DNA from: JABJOR01 sp965603075
GTDB lineage: Bacteria > Pseudomonadota > Alphaproteobacteria > Rhodospirillales > Casp-alpha2
Direction of reading: 5' to 3'
DNA: 64,000 nucleotides
Assembly: GCA_965603075.1 (NCBI GenBank)
Contig: CBFDBO010000016.1
Span: 11,000-74,999 of the forward strand
Each line of letters begins with the position of its first letter. Within the stretch, counting starts at the first letter, position 1. The notes under the pieces were generated by a model. That model was not told the origin of the DNA. It was given only the letters and a program-made list of their open reading frames with translations, and made no database searches. Both the position numbers and the translations under genes were made by a program. Of this stretch, positions 17,722 through 25,501 are shown one piece after another.

Positions 17722-17815
17722 GTTTTGATCTCGTCCTGAATTTGTCTTGAATTAGGCTGTGGCCCCTAGTCTATCCTTGGTTGATAGCCGTGGCTATAAC
17801 TTCGGGGGCACTCGT

Positions 17816-18355
17816 TTACTGATGATGTGATGTATCGCTCAACGCCGCTAATTCTTTTATCCAGCGTGGGTCGTCGGTGCTTAGGGAAACCAAGCGTTCC
17901 AGCGGATTGTCAGTATGTGTCAGCGTTAAATCCAGGTGGTATTTGGGCAACCATGATCCCAACCGATCCGGCCATTCGATCAGGCAAATACCCTCAGAAA
18001 ATGCATCTTCAATCCCCAATTCAAGCGAATCGTCCGGATTTTCCAATCGGTAGAGATCAAAGTGGTAAATATCACCCCCGTTAAATTCTTGGGGTGTCTC
18101 GTAAACTTGTAACAAGGTAAAGGTCGGGCTGGGGACTTCTTCGGGGCGGCCCATGGCGGCGCTGATAAAACTGCGCGCGAAGGATGTTTTGCCCGCGCCC
18201 AGATCACCGCGCAAGGCGATGATGGGATAGCCTTGATCAGCGAAAATCGATTGAGCCATAGGCACAAGTTGCGCAGCTAAGTGCGCCGTTGCGTCCTCAT
18301 CGCTTAAGACCGTGGAGAAATTAGTTGGCTTTTTGGCGGGTAATATAACAACCAC
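17816..18355 (-). CDS. tsaE: tRNA threonylcarbamoyladenosine biosynthesis ATPase TsaE
   Basis: A P-loop ATPase that activates the TsaB-TsaD complex making t6A37 in ANN-decoding tRNAs. The 179-residue protein has Walker A LRGDLGAGKTSFAR (about 49-61), followed by SPTFTLLQVYE, YHFDLYRLE and LIEWPDRLG, all diagnostic. The start is GTG at 18355. This makes the gene overlap the end of hspQ by 35 bp, unusually long for this region, but no later start keeps the full domain. TsaB and TsaD are not in the window. Confidence 0.93.
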   Translation of the reverse strand: MVVILPAKKPTNFSTVLSDEDATAHLAAQLVPMAQSIFADQGYPIIALRGDLGAGKTSFARSFISAAMGRPEEVPSPTFTLLQVYETPQEFNGGDIYHFDLYRLENPDDSLELGIEDAFSEGICLIEWPDRLGSWLPKYHLDLTLTHTDNPLERLVSLSTDDPRWIKELAALSDTSHHQ

Positions 18356-18728
18356 CCTCGATCCCGGTGAAGTATTCTTCTAATTCAGGATGCATAAACG
18401 GCTCGTCTGAATCATCGGGTTCCAGGTTTTGCTCAGACACATAGGCCACATACGGTGTGGTGTCTTCGTTTTCGGCGAGCAAGTGATAGAACGGTTGGTC
18501 CTTACGCGGACGGGCTTCCTGCGGGATACTTTCGTACCATTCCTCGGTATTGCCAAACTCTGGGTCAACATCAAAGACCACGCCCCGGAAACCGAACAAG
18601 CGATGCTTCACGGGTTTTCCAATGGAAAACTTGGCAAGGTTATAATCAATATGCATGGCTGTATCCAGAGCCGTCATATCAACGGGTCTTTTCATTTCAT
18701 TCAGATTTTCTGTCACATTATCCGTCAT
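18321..18728 (-). CDS. hspQ: Heat shock protein HspQ (YccV-like hemimethylated-DNA-binding family)
   Basis: A 135-residue protein with the YccV/HspQ fold: IGKPVKHRLFGFRGVVFDVDP, then QPFYHLLAENED and YVSEQNLEP. In E. coli HspQ modulates Lon specificity and binds hemimethylated DNA. About 25 residues at the N-terminus and a short tail exceed the usual size. AGGA about 10 bases before the ATG supports the chosen start. It sits between tsaE and the DivL-like kinase, where these two genes are often closer neighbours, so it may be a local insertion or rearrangement. Confidence 0.9.
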   Translation of the reverse strand: MTDNVTENLNEMKRPVDMTALDTAMHIDYNLAKFSIGKPVKHRLFGFRGVVFDVDPEFGNTEEWYESIPQEARPRKDQPFYHLLAENEDTTPYVAYVSEQNLEPDDSDEPFMHPELEEYFTGIEGGCYITRQKAN

Positions 18729-18866
18729 AACTGAATATTCCTGATGCCGTAAACGGTCTTTAAGGTGTGTATCGTTAGGTTGGGTTTATCAAATAGTGTG
18801 CTTAAGCCGTTTCGTCAATGATTAAGCCTGATTATTATACCGATTCTATAAACAACCCATTACACA

Positions 18867-19088
18867 TTATAGCATACCGAGGTCTTTTCGAACAGTAATG
18901 TTACGTAACATTACTTCTAACAGAATCTTGTCATCGAAGCCGATTTTAACGGATTTTCCATTAGGGGGCGTGTATTTTTGATGCAATTCTTCGAAAATTT
19001 CCTTCTCATTTTCGGCTAAACTGTCTGCGAGAGGGGTCAGTTTTTCAATTAATTCTATAATTTCGCTCAATGTATCAATACTTGTCAT
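18867..19088 (-). CDS. Small hypothetical protein downstream of the DivL-like kinase
   Basis: A 73-residue, acidic and probably all-helical protein (N-terminal half rich in Ile, Leu and Glu: LSEIIELIEKLTPLADSLAENE). I do not recognise a family. The start is well supported by AGGA seven bases before the ATG. It begins 8 bp after the stop of the DivL-like kinase, so the two are likely co-transcribed and it could act with that protein. The gene is AT-richer than its neighbours. No signal peptide or membrane segment is seen. Confidence 0.7.
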   Translation of the reverse strand: MTSIDTLSEIIELIEKLTPLADSLAENEKEIFEELHQKYTPPNGKSVKIGFDDKILLEVMLRNITVRKDLGML

Positions 19089-19096
19089 TATAAATC

Positions 19097-21211
19097 CTAA
19101 ATTTCGAAGGCGTCGCGGGCATCGCCGCCTTCGGTGCCTGTAGCAGGCAAAATGCAGCTTACCGTGGTCCCACGATTACGGGGAGATTTGATGGTGACCT
19201 GTCCCCCGTGCAGCTCAATAAAACTTTTCACCATAGAAAGCCCCAATCCAGCCCCCGCCAATTCGCCCTGTGGTTGGCTGCCTTTTTCGAATTTTTGGAA
19301 AAATCGTTCAATATCGGCTTGGGGGATGCCGGTTCCGGTATCGGATACGCTGAATGTAATCATGTCATCTTGGCGTTCCGCACTGATACGAACACCGCCG
19401 CGTTCCGGGGTGAAACGGATGGCATTGGACAGCAGATTAAAGACCACTTGTTTCAAGCGTTTTTCATCGGCGGATATCCAACCGATATCTGTGGGCACAT
19501 CGAAGGTTATATAAAGGCTTTTAGCCAGCGCACGTTGTTTGAACATCGCCAATGATTGCGCGAGCAAGCCGTGTAAATCAATGGCATCTTTATTTAAGTG
19601 CGCCGTACCGCTTTCAATGGCCGCCAGTTCCAAAATATCGGCGATGATTAATTGCAAACTTTCCGAAGTCTGGTGGATGCCTTGGACATATTCTTTTTGG
19701 CGGGCATTTAGGTCGCCGAAGTATTCCTCGTTCATGATTTGCGCGAAGCCGTTGATGGTGGTCAGGGGGGTGCGGGCCTCATAGGATACATCGGCGATGA
19801 ATTTGGATTTAAGACGGTCGGTTTCTTCCAGAATCTCGGCGCGTTCGCGCAGGGCTTGTTCGACCTCATCCTTGTCGGTGACGTCCAGATAGCTGATTAA
19901 CAAGGCACCATCAGGCAAGGGAACACAGGATAAGTCATAGACATTACCATCCGCCCGACGGATGCGGTCTTGATGATTTTGTCGCCTTAGCAAATTCGCC
20001 ATGATCTGATCGCGCCTGGATGCCCATGTGGCATCGTCCTCATGCTTTTCGCGCATAAGATCAACCACATCGGAGAGGTGCGGCTCGTTTTGATCCGCGA
20101 CCGCCGCCAGTCCCCACAGCTTGGCAAACGGGGCATTGTGTAATTTCAAACGACTATCACTGCCGAACAGGGCCACGGCTTCTTGTAGGTTATCGATGGT
20201 ATGACGTTGGACAGCGTCCAGTGATTTAAACGACCGTTGAGCAATTAAGGCTTCGGTGATGTCTTCATAAATATACGTTAAACCGCCCTCACCTCTAGAT
20301 TCGGGTGCACTGGTTGCACCGGTCGCTCCGGTCGTACCGGCCGCGCCGGGGGCACCGGCCGCACCGGCCGCGCCGGGGGTGATGGTTAATTTTACCGCGC
20401 GTCCATCGGGTAGGTATAGGGTTTCTTCAAAGGGGGTAGGGCTTAGAAAGCGGTTGTTTTCTTGGGCGCGAAAATCGGTGAAGTTACTGACCTCTGGTAA
20501 TAGTCGTTCATCGCGCAGACGCTCTAAGACTTGGGTTAACGTCGGGCTCTCCGCTAACCATGCTTCATTGAGGGACCACAAATTGGCAAAGGCGGAATTG
20601 AAACTATGGAGACGCTTGTCCGCGCCATAAATTGCCACCCCGGCATGGAGCGATTCCAACAGGCGATCAAGGGCGGCATTATCCAAAATAGTTCCGGCTT
20701 CAACCCTAGACTGAAGCGTGGACTGAAGCGTGGATTGAGATGTCGTCTCTTTGTCCATGCAAATACCCATGCTGCCCAAACCGGGACCTAAGGGGGTCTC
20801 TGTAATTTCCAAGGTGCGTTGTAAGGTAAGTTGCCCGGTATTCGTATCGATCTGGAATACTTTGGATTGGGCCCCCCCCTTTGAAATAGCAAGCTCGGCT
20901 AGAGCGTGGGATATTTCGGGCAAATTAAGGGTGTTTGTATCCCCCTGGGTCGCCGCCCTATTGGCAAAGGCGACATTTAAGTGCGGATCGCGCAACCACA
21001 CGGGACTGGGCATGGCATCCAACAGCGCAATAAACTGCTCTTCGGATTCAAGGCTGGCATCCAGCACGGCTTGATCAAGTGAATGGTTTGCCGGAATTAC
21101 AGGTGCGTGATCGGGTTGGGGCTTGTAGTGCTTGAAATAATACCAAGCTCCCCCGCCCCCTAACCCAAGGCTGGCCACCATTCCAGAAATAAATGCAAAC
21201 AGAGGATCCAT
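19097..21211 (-). CDS. divL: DivL-like PAS sensor kinase with Tyr in place of the H-box His
   Basis: A membrane-anchored atypical histidine kinase of about 704 residues: one N-terminal transmembrane segment, three PAS-like regions (about 55-155, 175-325, 330-450), a HisKA dimerisation helix and an ATPase domain. The H-box reads ADVSYEARTPLTT, with Tyr477 where the phosphorylated His should be. This is the hallmark of Caulobacter DivL, a regulator of the CckA-CtrA cell-cycle pathway. ATP-binding boxes are intact (NLLSNAIRFTP, VSDTGTGIP, GAGLGLSMV). Residues 279-301 form a collagen-like Gly/Ala/Pro/Thr repeat inside a PAS region. The ATG at 21211 is preferred over an in-frame TTG at 21226. The location next to ahcY and tsaE also fits divL. 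Confidence 0.82.
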   Translation of the reverse strand: MDPLFAFISGMVASLGLGGGGAWYYFKHYKPQPDHAPVIPANHSLDQAVLDASLESEEQFIALLDAMPSPVWLRDPHLNVAFANRAATQGDTNTLNLPEISHALAELAISKGGAQSKVFQIDTNTGQLTLQRTLEITETPLGPGLGSMGICMDKETTSQSTLQSTLQSRVEAGTILDNAALDRLLESLHAGVAIYGADKRLHSFNSAFANLWSLNEAWLAESPTLTQVLERLRDERLLPEVSNFTDFRAQENNRFLSPTPFEETLYLPDGRAVKLTITPGAAGAAGAPGAAGTTGATGATSAPESRGEGGLTYIYEDITEALIAQRSFKSLDAVQRHTIDNLQEAVALFGSDSRLKLHNAPFAKLWGLAAVADQNEPHLSDVVDLMREKHEDDATWASRRDQIMANLLRRQNHQDRIRRADGNVYDLSCVPLPDGALLISYLDVTDKDEVEQALRERAEILEETDRLKSKFIADVSYEARTPLTTINGFAQIMNEEYFGDLNARQKEYVQGIHQTSESLQLIIADILELAAIESGTAHLNKDAIDLHGLLAQSLAMFKQRALAKSLYITFDVPTDIGWISADEKRLKQVVFNLLSNAIRFTPERGGVRISAERQDDMITFSVSDTGTGIPQADIERFFQKFEKGSQPQGELAGAGLGLSMVKSFIELHGGQVTIKSPRNRGTTVSCILPATGTEGGDARDAFEI
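20316..20379. repeat. 9-nt period repeat encoding a collagen-like Gly-Ala tract in divL
   Basis: A G+C-rich stretch with a 9-base period (variants of GCACCGGCC/GCGCCGGGG). It encodes the Gly/Ala/Pro/Thr tract within a PAS region of the DivL-like protein. Its regularity at the DNA level suggests recent slippage expansion. A smaller 12-bp duplication encoding STLQSTLQ lies at about 20710-20735. Confidence 0.8.
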
Positions 21212-21285
21212 AAACCACCGCGACAACCATTGCGAATCATTATGGAATCTTAAGGGGTCTTATCACAGACAACAAGAGAACAATA

Positions 21286-21315
21286 AAAAAGGCAGCTCCC
21301 GAAGGAGCCGCCTTT
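21286..21315 (-). terminator. Intrinsic terminator of ahcY
   Basis: On the minus strand, a stem AAAGGC-GCTCC-type arm pairs across a 4-base TTCG loop, with one A/C mismatch in the middle, and is followed by TTTTTT. It begins about 25 bp after the ahcY stop, so it should end the ahcY transcript before the divL-like gene. Confidence 0.88.
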
Positions 21316-21340
21316 AAAAATCGATGTCGCGCGTCGCGAC

Positions 21341-22747
21341 CTAGTAGCGGTAGGCTTCTGGCTTGAACGGGCCGTCAACAGTAACGCCAATGTATTCGGC
21401 TTGTTGTTGACTGAGGGTGGTTAGCGTTGCGCCCAATTTAGCGAGGTGCAAGCGGGCCACTTTTTCGTCCAAGTGTTTCGGCAGAACGTAAACCTTGTTC
21501 TGATATTTGCCATCATCATTGTTGTTCCAAAGCTCGATCTGGGCAATGGTTTGGTTGGCAAAAGAAGCACTCATCACAAAGCTTGGGTGACCGGTGGCAC
21601 AACCCAAGTTTACCAAACGACCTTCGGCAAGAAGGATAATTCTGTTACCGTCTGGGAAGGTGATTTCATCAACCTGTGGTTTGATGTTATCCCATTTAAG
21701 GTTTTTGAGGGCAGCGATTTGAATTTCTGAATCGAAGTGACCGATGTTACAAACAATGGCACGATCTTTCATGGCACGCATGTGATCAATGGTGATCACG
21801 TCGATGTTGCCCGTGGTGGTGACAAAGATATCACCGCGTGAGGTTGCTTGTTCCATGGTGACAACTTCGAAGCCTTCCATGCACGCTTGCAACGCACAAA
21901 TCGGGTCGGCTTCGGTAACCAGCACACGACAACCAGCATTACGCAAACTGTCGGCGGAACCTTTGCCAACGTCTCCAAACCCGCAAACCACACCGACTTT
22001 ACCGGCCATCATCACGTCAGTGGCGCGGCGGATGGCATCAACAAGGCTTTCGCGACAACCGTATTTGTTATCGAATTTGGACTTGGTTACGGAATCGTTC
22101 ACATTGATCGCAGGGAACGGCAGGGTGCCAGCTTTTTCCATCTCATAAAGACGGTGAACACCGGTGGTTGTTTCCTCGGTCACACCTTTAATGGCGACCA
22201 AGTTACGAGAATAGAATGTGGCATCTTCGGAAATACGTTTTTTGATCGCGGCAAAAAGAACTTCTGCTTCTTCGCTATCGGGGTTATCCAGCAAGGACAA
22301 ATCTTTTTCTGCCCGGGCGCCCAAATGGATCATCAGCGTGGCATCACCACCATCATCAAGGATCATATTCGGGGTGCCACCACCGGGCCATTCAAAGATC
22401 TTGTGGGCAAAGTCCCAATATTCTTCCAATGTTTCGCCCTTATGAGCGTAAACAGGGGTGCCGTTTGCCGCGATGGCGGCGGCGGCGTGGTCTTGGGTTG
22501 AATAGATGTTGCAAGATGCCCAACGAACGTCAGCGCCAAGGGCTTCTAAAGTTTGGATGAGCACAGCGGTTTGAATGGTCATGTGCAAGGAGCCGGCAAT
22601 TTTGGCACCTTTAAGGGGTTGTGAGGGACCAAATTCTTCGCGAATGGACATCAGTCCCGGCATTTCTGATTCGGCAATATCGATTTCTTTTCGGCCAAAA
22701 TCAGCCAAGGATAAATCAGCAACCTGGAAGTCGTCAGTGGTGCTCAT
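21341..22747 (-). CDS. ahcY: Adenosylhomocysteinase
   Basis: Hydrolyses S-adenosylhomocysteine to adenosine and homocysteine, completing the methyl cycle; an NAD-dependent cytosolic tetramer. The 468-residue protein shows SLHMTIQTAVLIQTL, NVNDSVTKSKFDN (catalytic Lys/Asp region) and the NAD fold VCGFGDVGKGSA, and ends with the canonical DGPFKPEAYRY. GGAGAA about nine bases upstream supports the start. The 96-bp leader shows no structure that I could match to a SAH or SAM riboswitch. A clear terminator follows. Confidence 0.98.
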   Translation of the reverse strand: MSTTDDFQVADLSLADFGRKEIDIAESEMPGLMSIREEFGPSQPLKGAKIAGSLHMTIQTAVLIQTLEALGADVRWASCNIYSTQDHAAAAIAANGTPVYAHKGETLEEYWDFAHKIFEWPGGGTPNMILDDGGDATLMIHLGARAEKDLSLLDNPDSEEAEVLFAAIKKRISEDATFYSRNLVAIKGVTEETTTGVHRLYEMEKAGTLPFPAINVNDSVTKSKFDNKYGCRESLVDAIRRATDVMMAGKVGVVCGFGDVGKGSADSLRNAGCRVLVTEADPICALQACMEGFEVVTMEQATSRGDIFVTTTGNIDVITIDHMRAMKDRAIVCNIGHFDSEIQIAALKNLKWDNIKPQVDEITFPDGNRIILLAEGRLVNLGCATGHPSFVMSASFANQTIAQIELWNNNDDGKYQNKVYVLPKHLDEKVARLHLAKLGATLTTLSQQQAEYIGVTVDGPFKPEAYRY

Positions 22748-22843
22748 GGAAGCATTCTCCGTCTGGATTAATAAAAATATTAGGAATTAGGGTAGGTTGC
22801 TAACACGAACGAGCAAAAAGGTAAACAACCGAAACGATTGTTC

Positions 22844-24613
22844 TTAGGACACCCCGTTAAAATCATCTAGCAATGTTGTAATTCTGCCGATATCCACTTG
22901 ATCCATGATCAAACTGGCGCGGCGATTGGCGGCGGTCATGTCCATTTCTCTGATGCGTTGTTTAACGCGGGGAATGTTCGTGGCTGACATGGATAATTCG
23001 CGGAAACCTAGCCCCAGCAATAATGCCGTATAACGGGGGTCGCCCGCCATTTCGCCGCAAATGCTGACCGGAATACCACTGCGGCGACCGGCTTCGGCAG
23101 AAAACTGGATCAACCGTAGCACCGCCGGGTGCAAAGGATTAAAAAGCTCGGCCACATACTCATTGCCCCGATCGATGGCCAGCGTATACATGGTCAGATC
23201 ATTTGATCCGATGGCAAAAAAGTCAGAGGCTTGGGCGAGCGCGTCGGCAGCAAGTGCCGCCCCCGGCACTTCGATCATACATCCCAGTGGCGGGATATAA
23301 TCGGGCAGGGCAACTTTGCGGCGTTTGAGCCGGGTGATTGATTTTTTAAGGTGCACCCGCGCCCGGTGCATTTCGGAGGCCGACGATACCATGGGCAATA
23401 GAATACGCACATCACCATGACAGGCCGCCCGTAAAATGGCACAAAACTGAGCCTCTAAAATTTTTGGTTGGACGAGGGATAATCGAATACCGCGCAATCC
23501 AAGGGCCGATGTTGCTTTGGTCCCCAAGTCTTTGACTAGGGCTTCTGCTGGTTTCTCGCCGCCGATATCCACGGTGCGAATGGTGACGGGGCCATCGGCG
23601 GCTTTAACGATTTCCCGTAATTGTTCGTATTGTTCGTCCTCCGATGGAACGTCTTGGCGGTTCATATATAAAAATTCTGTCCGCAACAATCCCACGCCCG
23701 CAGCGCCAGCCTGTTTTACCATGGTCATTTCAATGGGTAATTCTACGTTGGCTTGAAGGTCGAGCTTAATGCCATCGCGGGTTATGGCGGGCATGTCTTT
23801 CATGCGGATCAAGCGGTTGGCTTGTTTTTTGTATTCTTTTTGCTGATGAATGGCGGCTGCTAGGGTCTCTTTCCCTGGATTAATCACGACCCGTCCAATG
23901 GTGCCATCGATCAAAATGGTATCGCCATGGCGAATTTCGCGCATGATATTATTCAAACCAAGAACACAGGGCATCCCCAAGGCACGGGCAAGGATTGCTG
24001 TGTGGCCTTCTGCGCCGCCCAGTTCAGCTGCGGCCCCCGCAACGCGCTCAGGATTAAGTTGGGCGGTATCAGCGGGGGTTAGCTCGTTGGTGATGACCAC
24101 ACTGCCATGGGGGACGGCGGCAAATGGTTTAACCGGGGTACGGGTTAGGTTAAGAATTAACCGACCGCCGACCTCGCGGATGTCATCAATACGTTTGGCG
24201 ATATAGGGGTCATCCATGGCAGCAAAGGCCGAGGCAATTTCTGAAATTTCGGCCTGAACGGCGGCCTCGGCGTTCATATGTTGCTCGGTTATGCGTCTTT
24301 CAGCGCCCCGGATTAACCGTGAATCGCGTAACATTTGCTCGTAAGCATCGACCAGAAAACCAAGTTCATCGGCAGCGGTGGCGGGCATGTTTTTGCTTTT
24401 GGATCGTAACCGCCCCATTTGTCGTCTGGCACGTTCAACGGCAGCGGTCAGACGCTTGCATTCATGGCCAACTTCCTCCGGTTTGATGATACGGTCTGAA
24501 ACATCAATAGCCCCTTTTTCGCGCAAATAAACCGGACCAATCGCAATTCCCGGCGAAACGCCGAGACCGGTCAGTATTATTTCTTTGGTCGTGTTTTTGG
24601 TTACGGCATTCAT
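22844..24613 (-). CDS. ptsI: Phosphoenolpyruvate-protein phosphotransferase (PTS enzyme I)
   Basis: Takes phosphate from PEP and passes it to HPr. The 589-residue protein has the N-terminal HPr-binding/phosphohistidine domain with GGAEGHTAILAR (His about 204). The C-terminal PEP-binding barrel contains GLLRTEFLYMNR, IRTVDIGGEKPAE and SICGEMAGDP. It lacks the GAF domain of the nitrogen-type EI (PtsP). The ATG at 24613 is preferred over an upstream TTG because GAGGA is then nine bases away. With HPr and one EIIA but no EIIB/EIIC sugar permease, this is a regulatory PTS typical of Alphaproteobacteria. Confidence 0.93.
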   Translation of the reverse strand: MNAVTKNTTKEIILTGLGVSPGIAIGPVYLREKGAIDVSDRIIKPEEVGHECKRLTAAVERARRQMGRLRSKSKNMPATAADELGFLVDAYEQMLRDSRLIRGAERRITEQHMNAEAAVQAEISEIASAFAAMDDPYIAKRIDDIREVGGRLILNLTRTPVKPFAAVPHGSVVITNELTPADTAQLNPERVAGAAAELGGAEGHTAILARALGMPCVLGLNNIMREIRHGDTILIDGTIGRVVINPGKETLAAAIHQQKEYKKQANRLIRMKDMPAITRDGIKLDLQANVELPIEMTMVKQAGAAGVGLLRTEFLYMNRQDVPSEDEQYEQLREIVKAADGPVTIRTVDIGGEKPAEALVKDLGTKATSALGLRGIRLSLVQPKILEAQFCAILRAACHGDVRILLPMVSSASEMHRARVHLKKSITRLKRRKVALPDYIPPLGCMIEVPGAALAADALAQASDFFAIGSNDLTMYTLAIDRGNEYVAELFNPLHPAVLRLIQFSAEAGRRSGIPVSICGEMAGDPRYTALLLGLGFRELSMSATNIPRVKQRIREMDMTAANRRASLIMDQVDIGRITTLLDDFNGVS

Positions 24614-24615
24614 CG

Positions 24616-24924
24616 TCAATCGTCCTCGCCAAAACCATCTTCTACAAGGGCTTTTAGCGCATCAATAGCATCACTCGCTTGTCGGCCGTCTGCCGCAATA
24701 TGAATTTCGGTGCCGGGGGCAGCGGCGAGCATCATCAAGCCCATGATTGAGCTGCCCGATACGGTTTGACCGTTTCTGGTAACCCCAACTTGGGCTTCAA
24801 AAGTAGCAGAGGTCTGAACGAATTTTGCTGCTGCACGGGCATGCAACCCGCGTTTATTGACAATGGTGACGAGCACGTTTGGCGCATCATCGCCAAAAGT
24901 TAGGCTGTCGCTGGTTTGGTTCAC
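24616..24924 (-). CDS. ptsH: Phosphocarrier protein HPr
   Basis: A 102-residue HPr with the phosphorylation site NKRGLHARAAAKFV (His28) and the regulatory serine in SGSSIMGLM (Ser59, equivalent to Ser46 elsewhere). An intact serine site and an HprK gene 1.4 kb away together imply that the serine switch is used. About ten extra residues precede the domain. The start is GTG overlapping the EIIA stop (GTGA), and the gene runs into ptsI, so EIIA-HPr-EI form a coupled operon. Confidence 0.95.
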   Translation of the reverse strand: MNQTSDSLTFGDDAPNVLVTIVNKRGLHARAAAKFVQTSATFEAQVGVTRNGQTVSGSSIMGLMMLAAAPGTEIHIAADGRQASDAIDALKALVEDGFGEDD

Positions 24925-25328
24925 TTGTTTTCTTCCTCAAGAAGATGCGATGCGATATTGATGTACTTACGCCCCGCGTCTTGGGCTTGTTGGGATGCAC
25001 TGGCGAGACTGGCCGTAGAGCGAACGCTGGCCAGCTTGATCAGCATGGGAAGATTAACCCCGGCAATAACTTCGACATTGGCTTTTTCCATAACAGATAT
25101 CGCTAGATTAGAGGGGGTTCCACCAAACATGTCGGTCAGCAAGATAACGCCCATGCCCGTTTCAACCTGTTCAATATTTTCCAAAATATCTTTGCGACGG
25201 CGTTCCATGTCATCGTCGGGGCCAATACACACAGCGCTGACGTGCTCCTGTGGGCCGACGACATGCTCGAGCGCACCAATGAGTTCTACAGCGAGCCGTC
25301 CATGGGTAACAAGGACCAAACCGATCAT
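24921..25328 (-). CDS. PTS EIIA component, mannose family (regulatory)
   Basis: A 135-residue EIIA of the mannose (PTS-Man) family. It begins MIGLVLVTHGRLA, where His9 is the phosphorylated residue, and continues with VILLTDMFGGTPSN, the family signature. There are no EIIB, EIIC or EIID partners here, so it probably reports PTS phosphorylation to other proteins rather than importing sugar. AGGA lies about ten bases before the ATG. It is the first gene of the EIIA-HPr-EI operon. Confidence 0.93.
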   Translation of the reverse strand: MIGLVLVTHGRLAVELIGALEHVVGPQEHVSAVCIGPDDDMERRRKDILENIEQVETGMGVILLTDMFGGTPSNLAISVMEKANVEVIAGVNLPMLIKLASVRSTASLASASQQAQDAGRKYINIASHLLEEENK

Positions 25329-25462
25329 TTTTATTTTATTCCTACTATTAAGTTCGTGCGATTTATTTAAGCAGATTATTTAATATGTTTATATGCATTA
25401 TTACAGACTTTGTACGTTTGCGTGGGGATTTCAGACTATTTTTGGTGGTTTTCCAAGTCTTA

Positions 25463-25492
25463 ATTTAGAATTTCCATATTTAGAATTACCCT
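25463..25492. repeat. 15-bp tandem duplication downstream of rapZ
   Basis: Two adjacent copies, ATTTAGAATTTCCAT and ATTTAGAATTACCCT, starting about ten bases after the rapZ stop codon in an AT-rich 173-bp intergenic stretch. I saw no other structure in that stretch. Confidence 0.75.
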
Positions 25493-25501
25493 AGAGTTTT
25501 A

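Noticed and set aside
21848..22501. 217-residue plus-strand ORF inside ahcY
   Set aside because: It is antisense to the highly conserved ahcY and rich in Gly, His and Phe without any motif; a shadow frame.
22748..22843. SAH/SAM riboswitch upstream of ahcY
   Set aside because: The 96-bp leader shows no stem-loop arrangement or conserved core that I can match to a known class.
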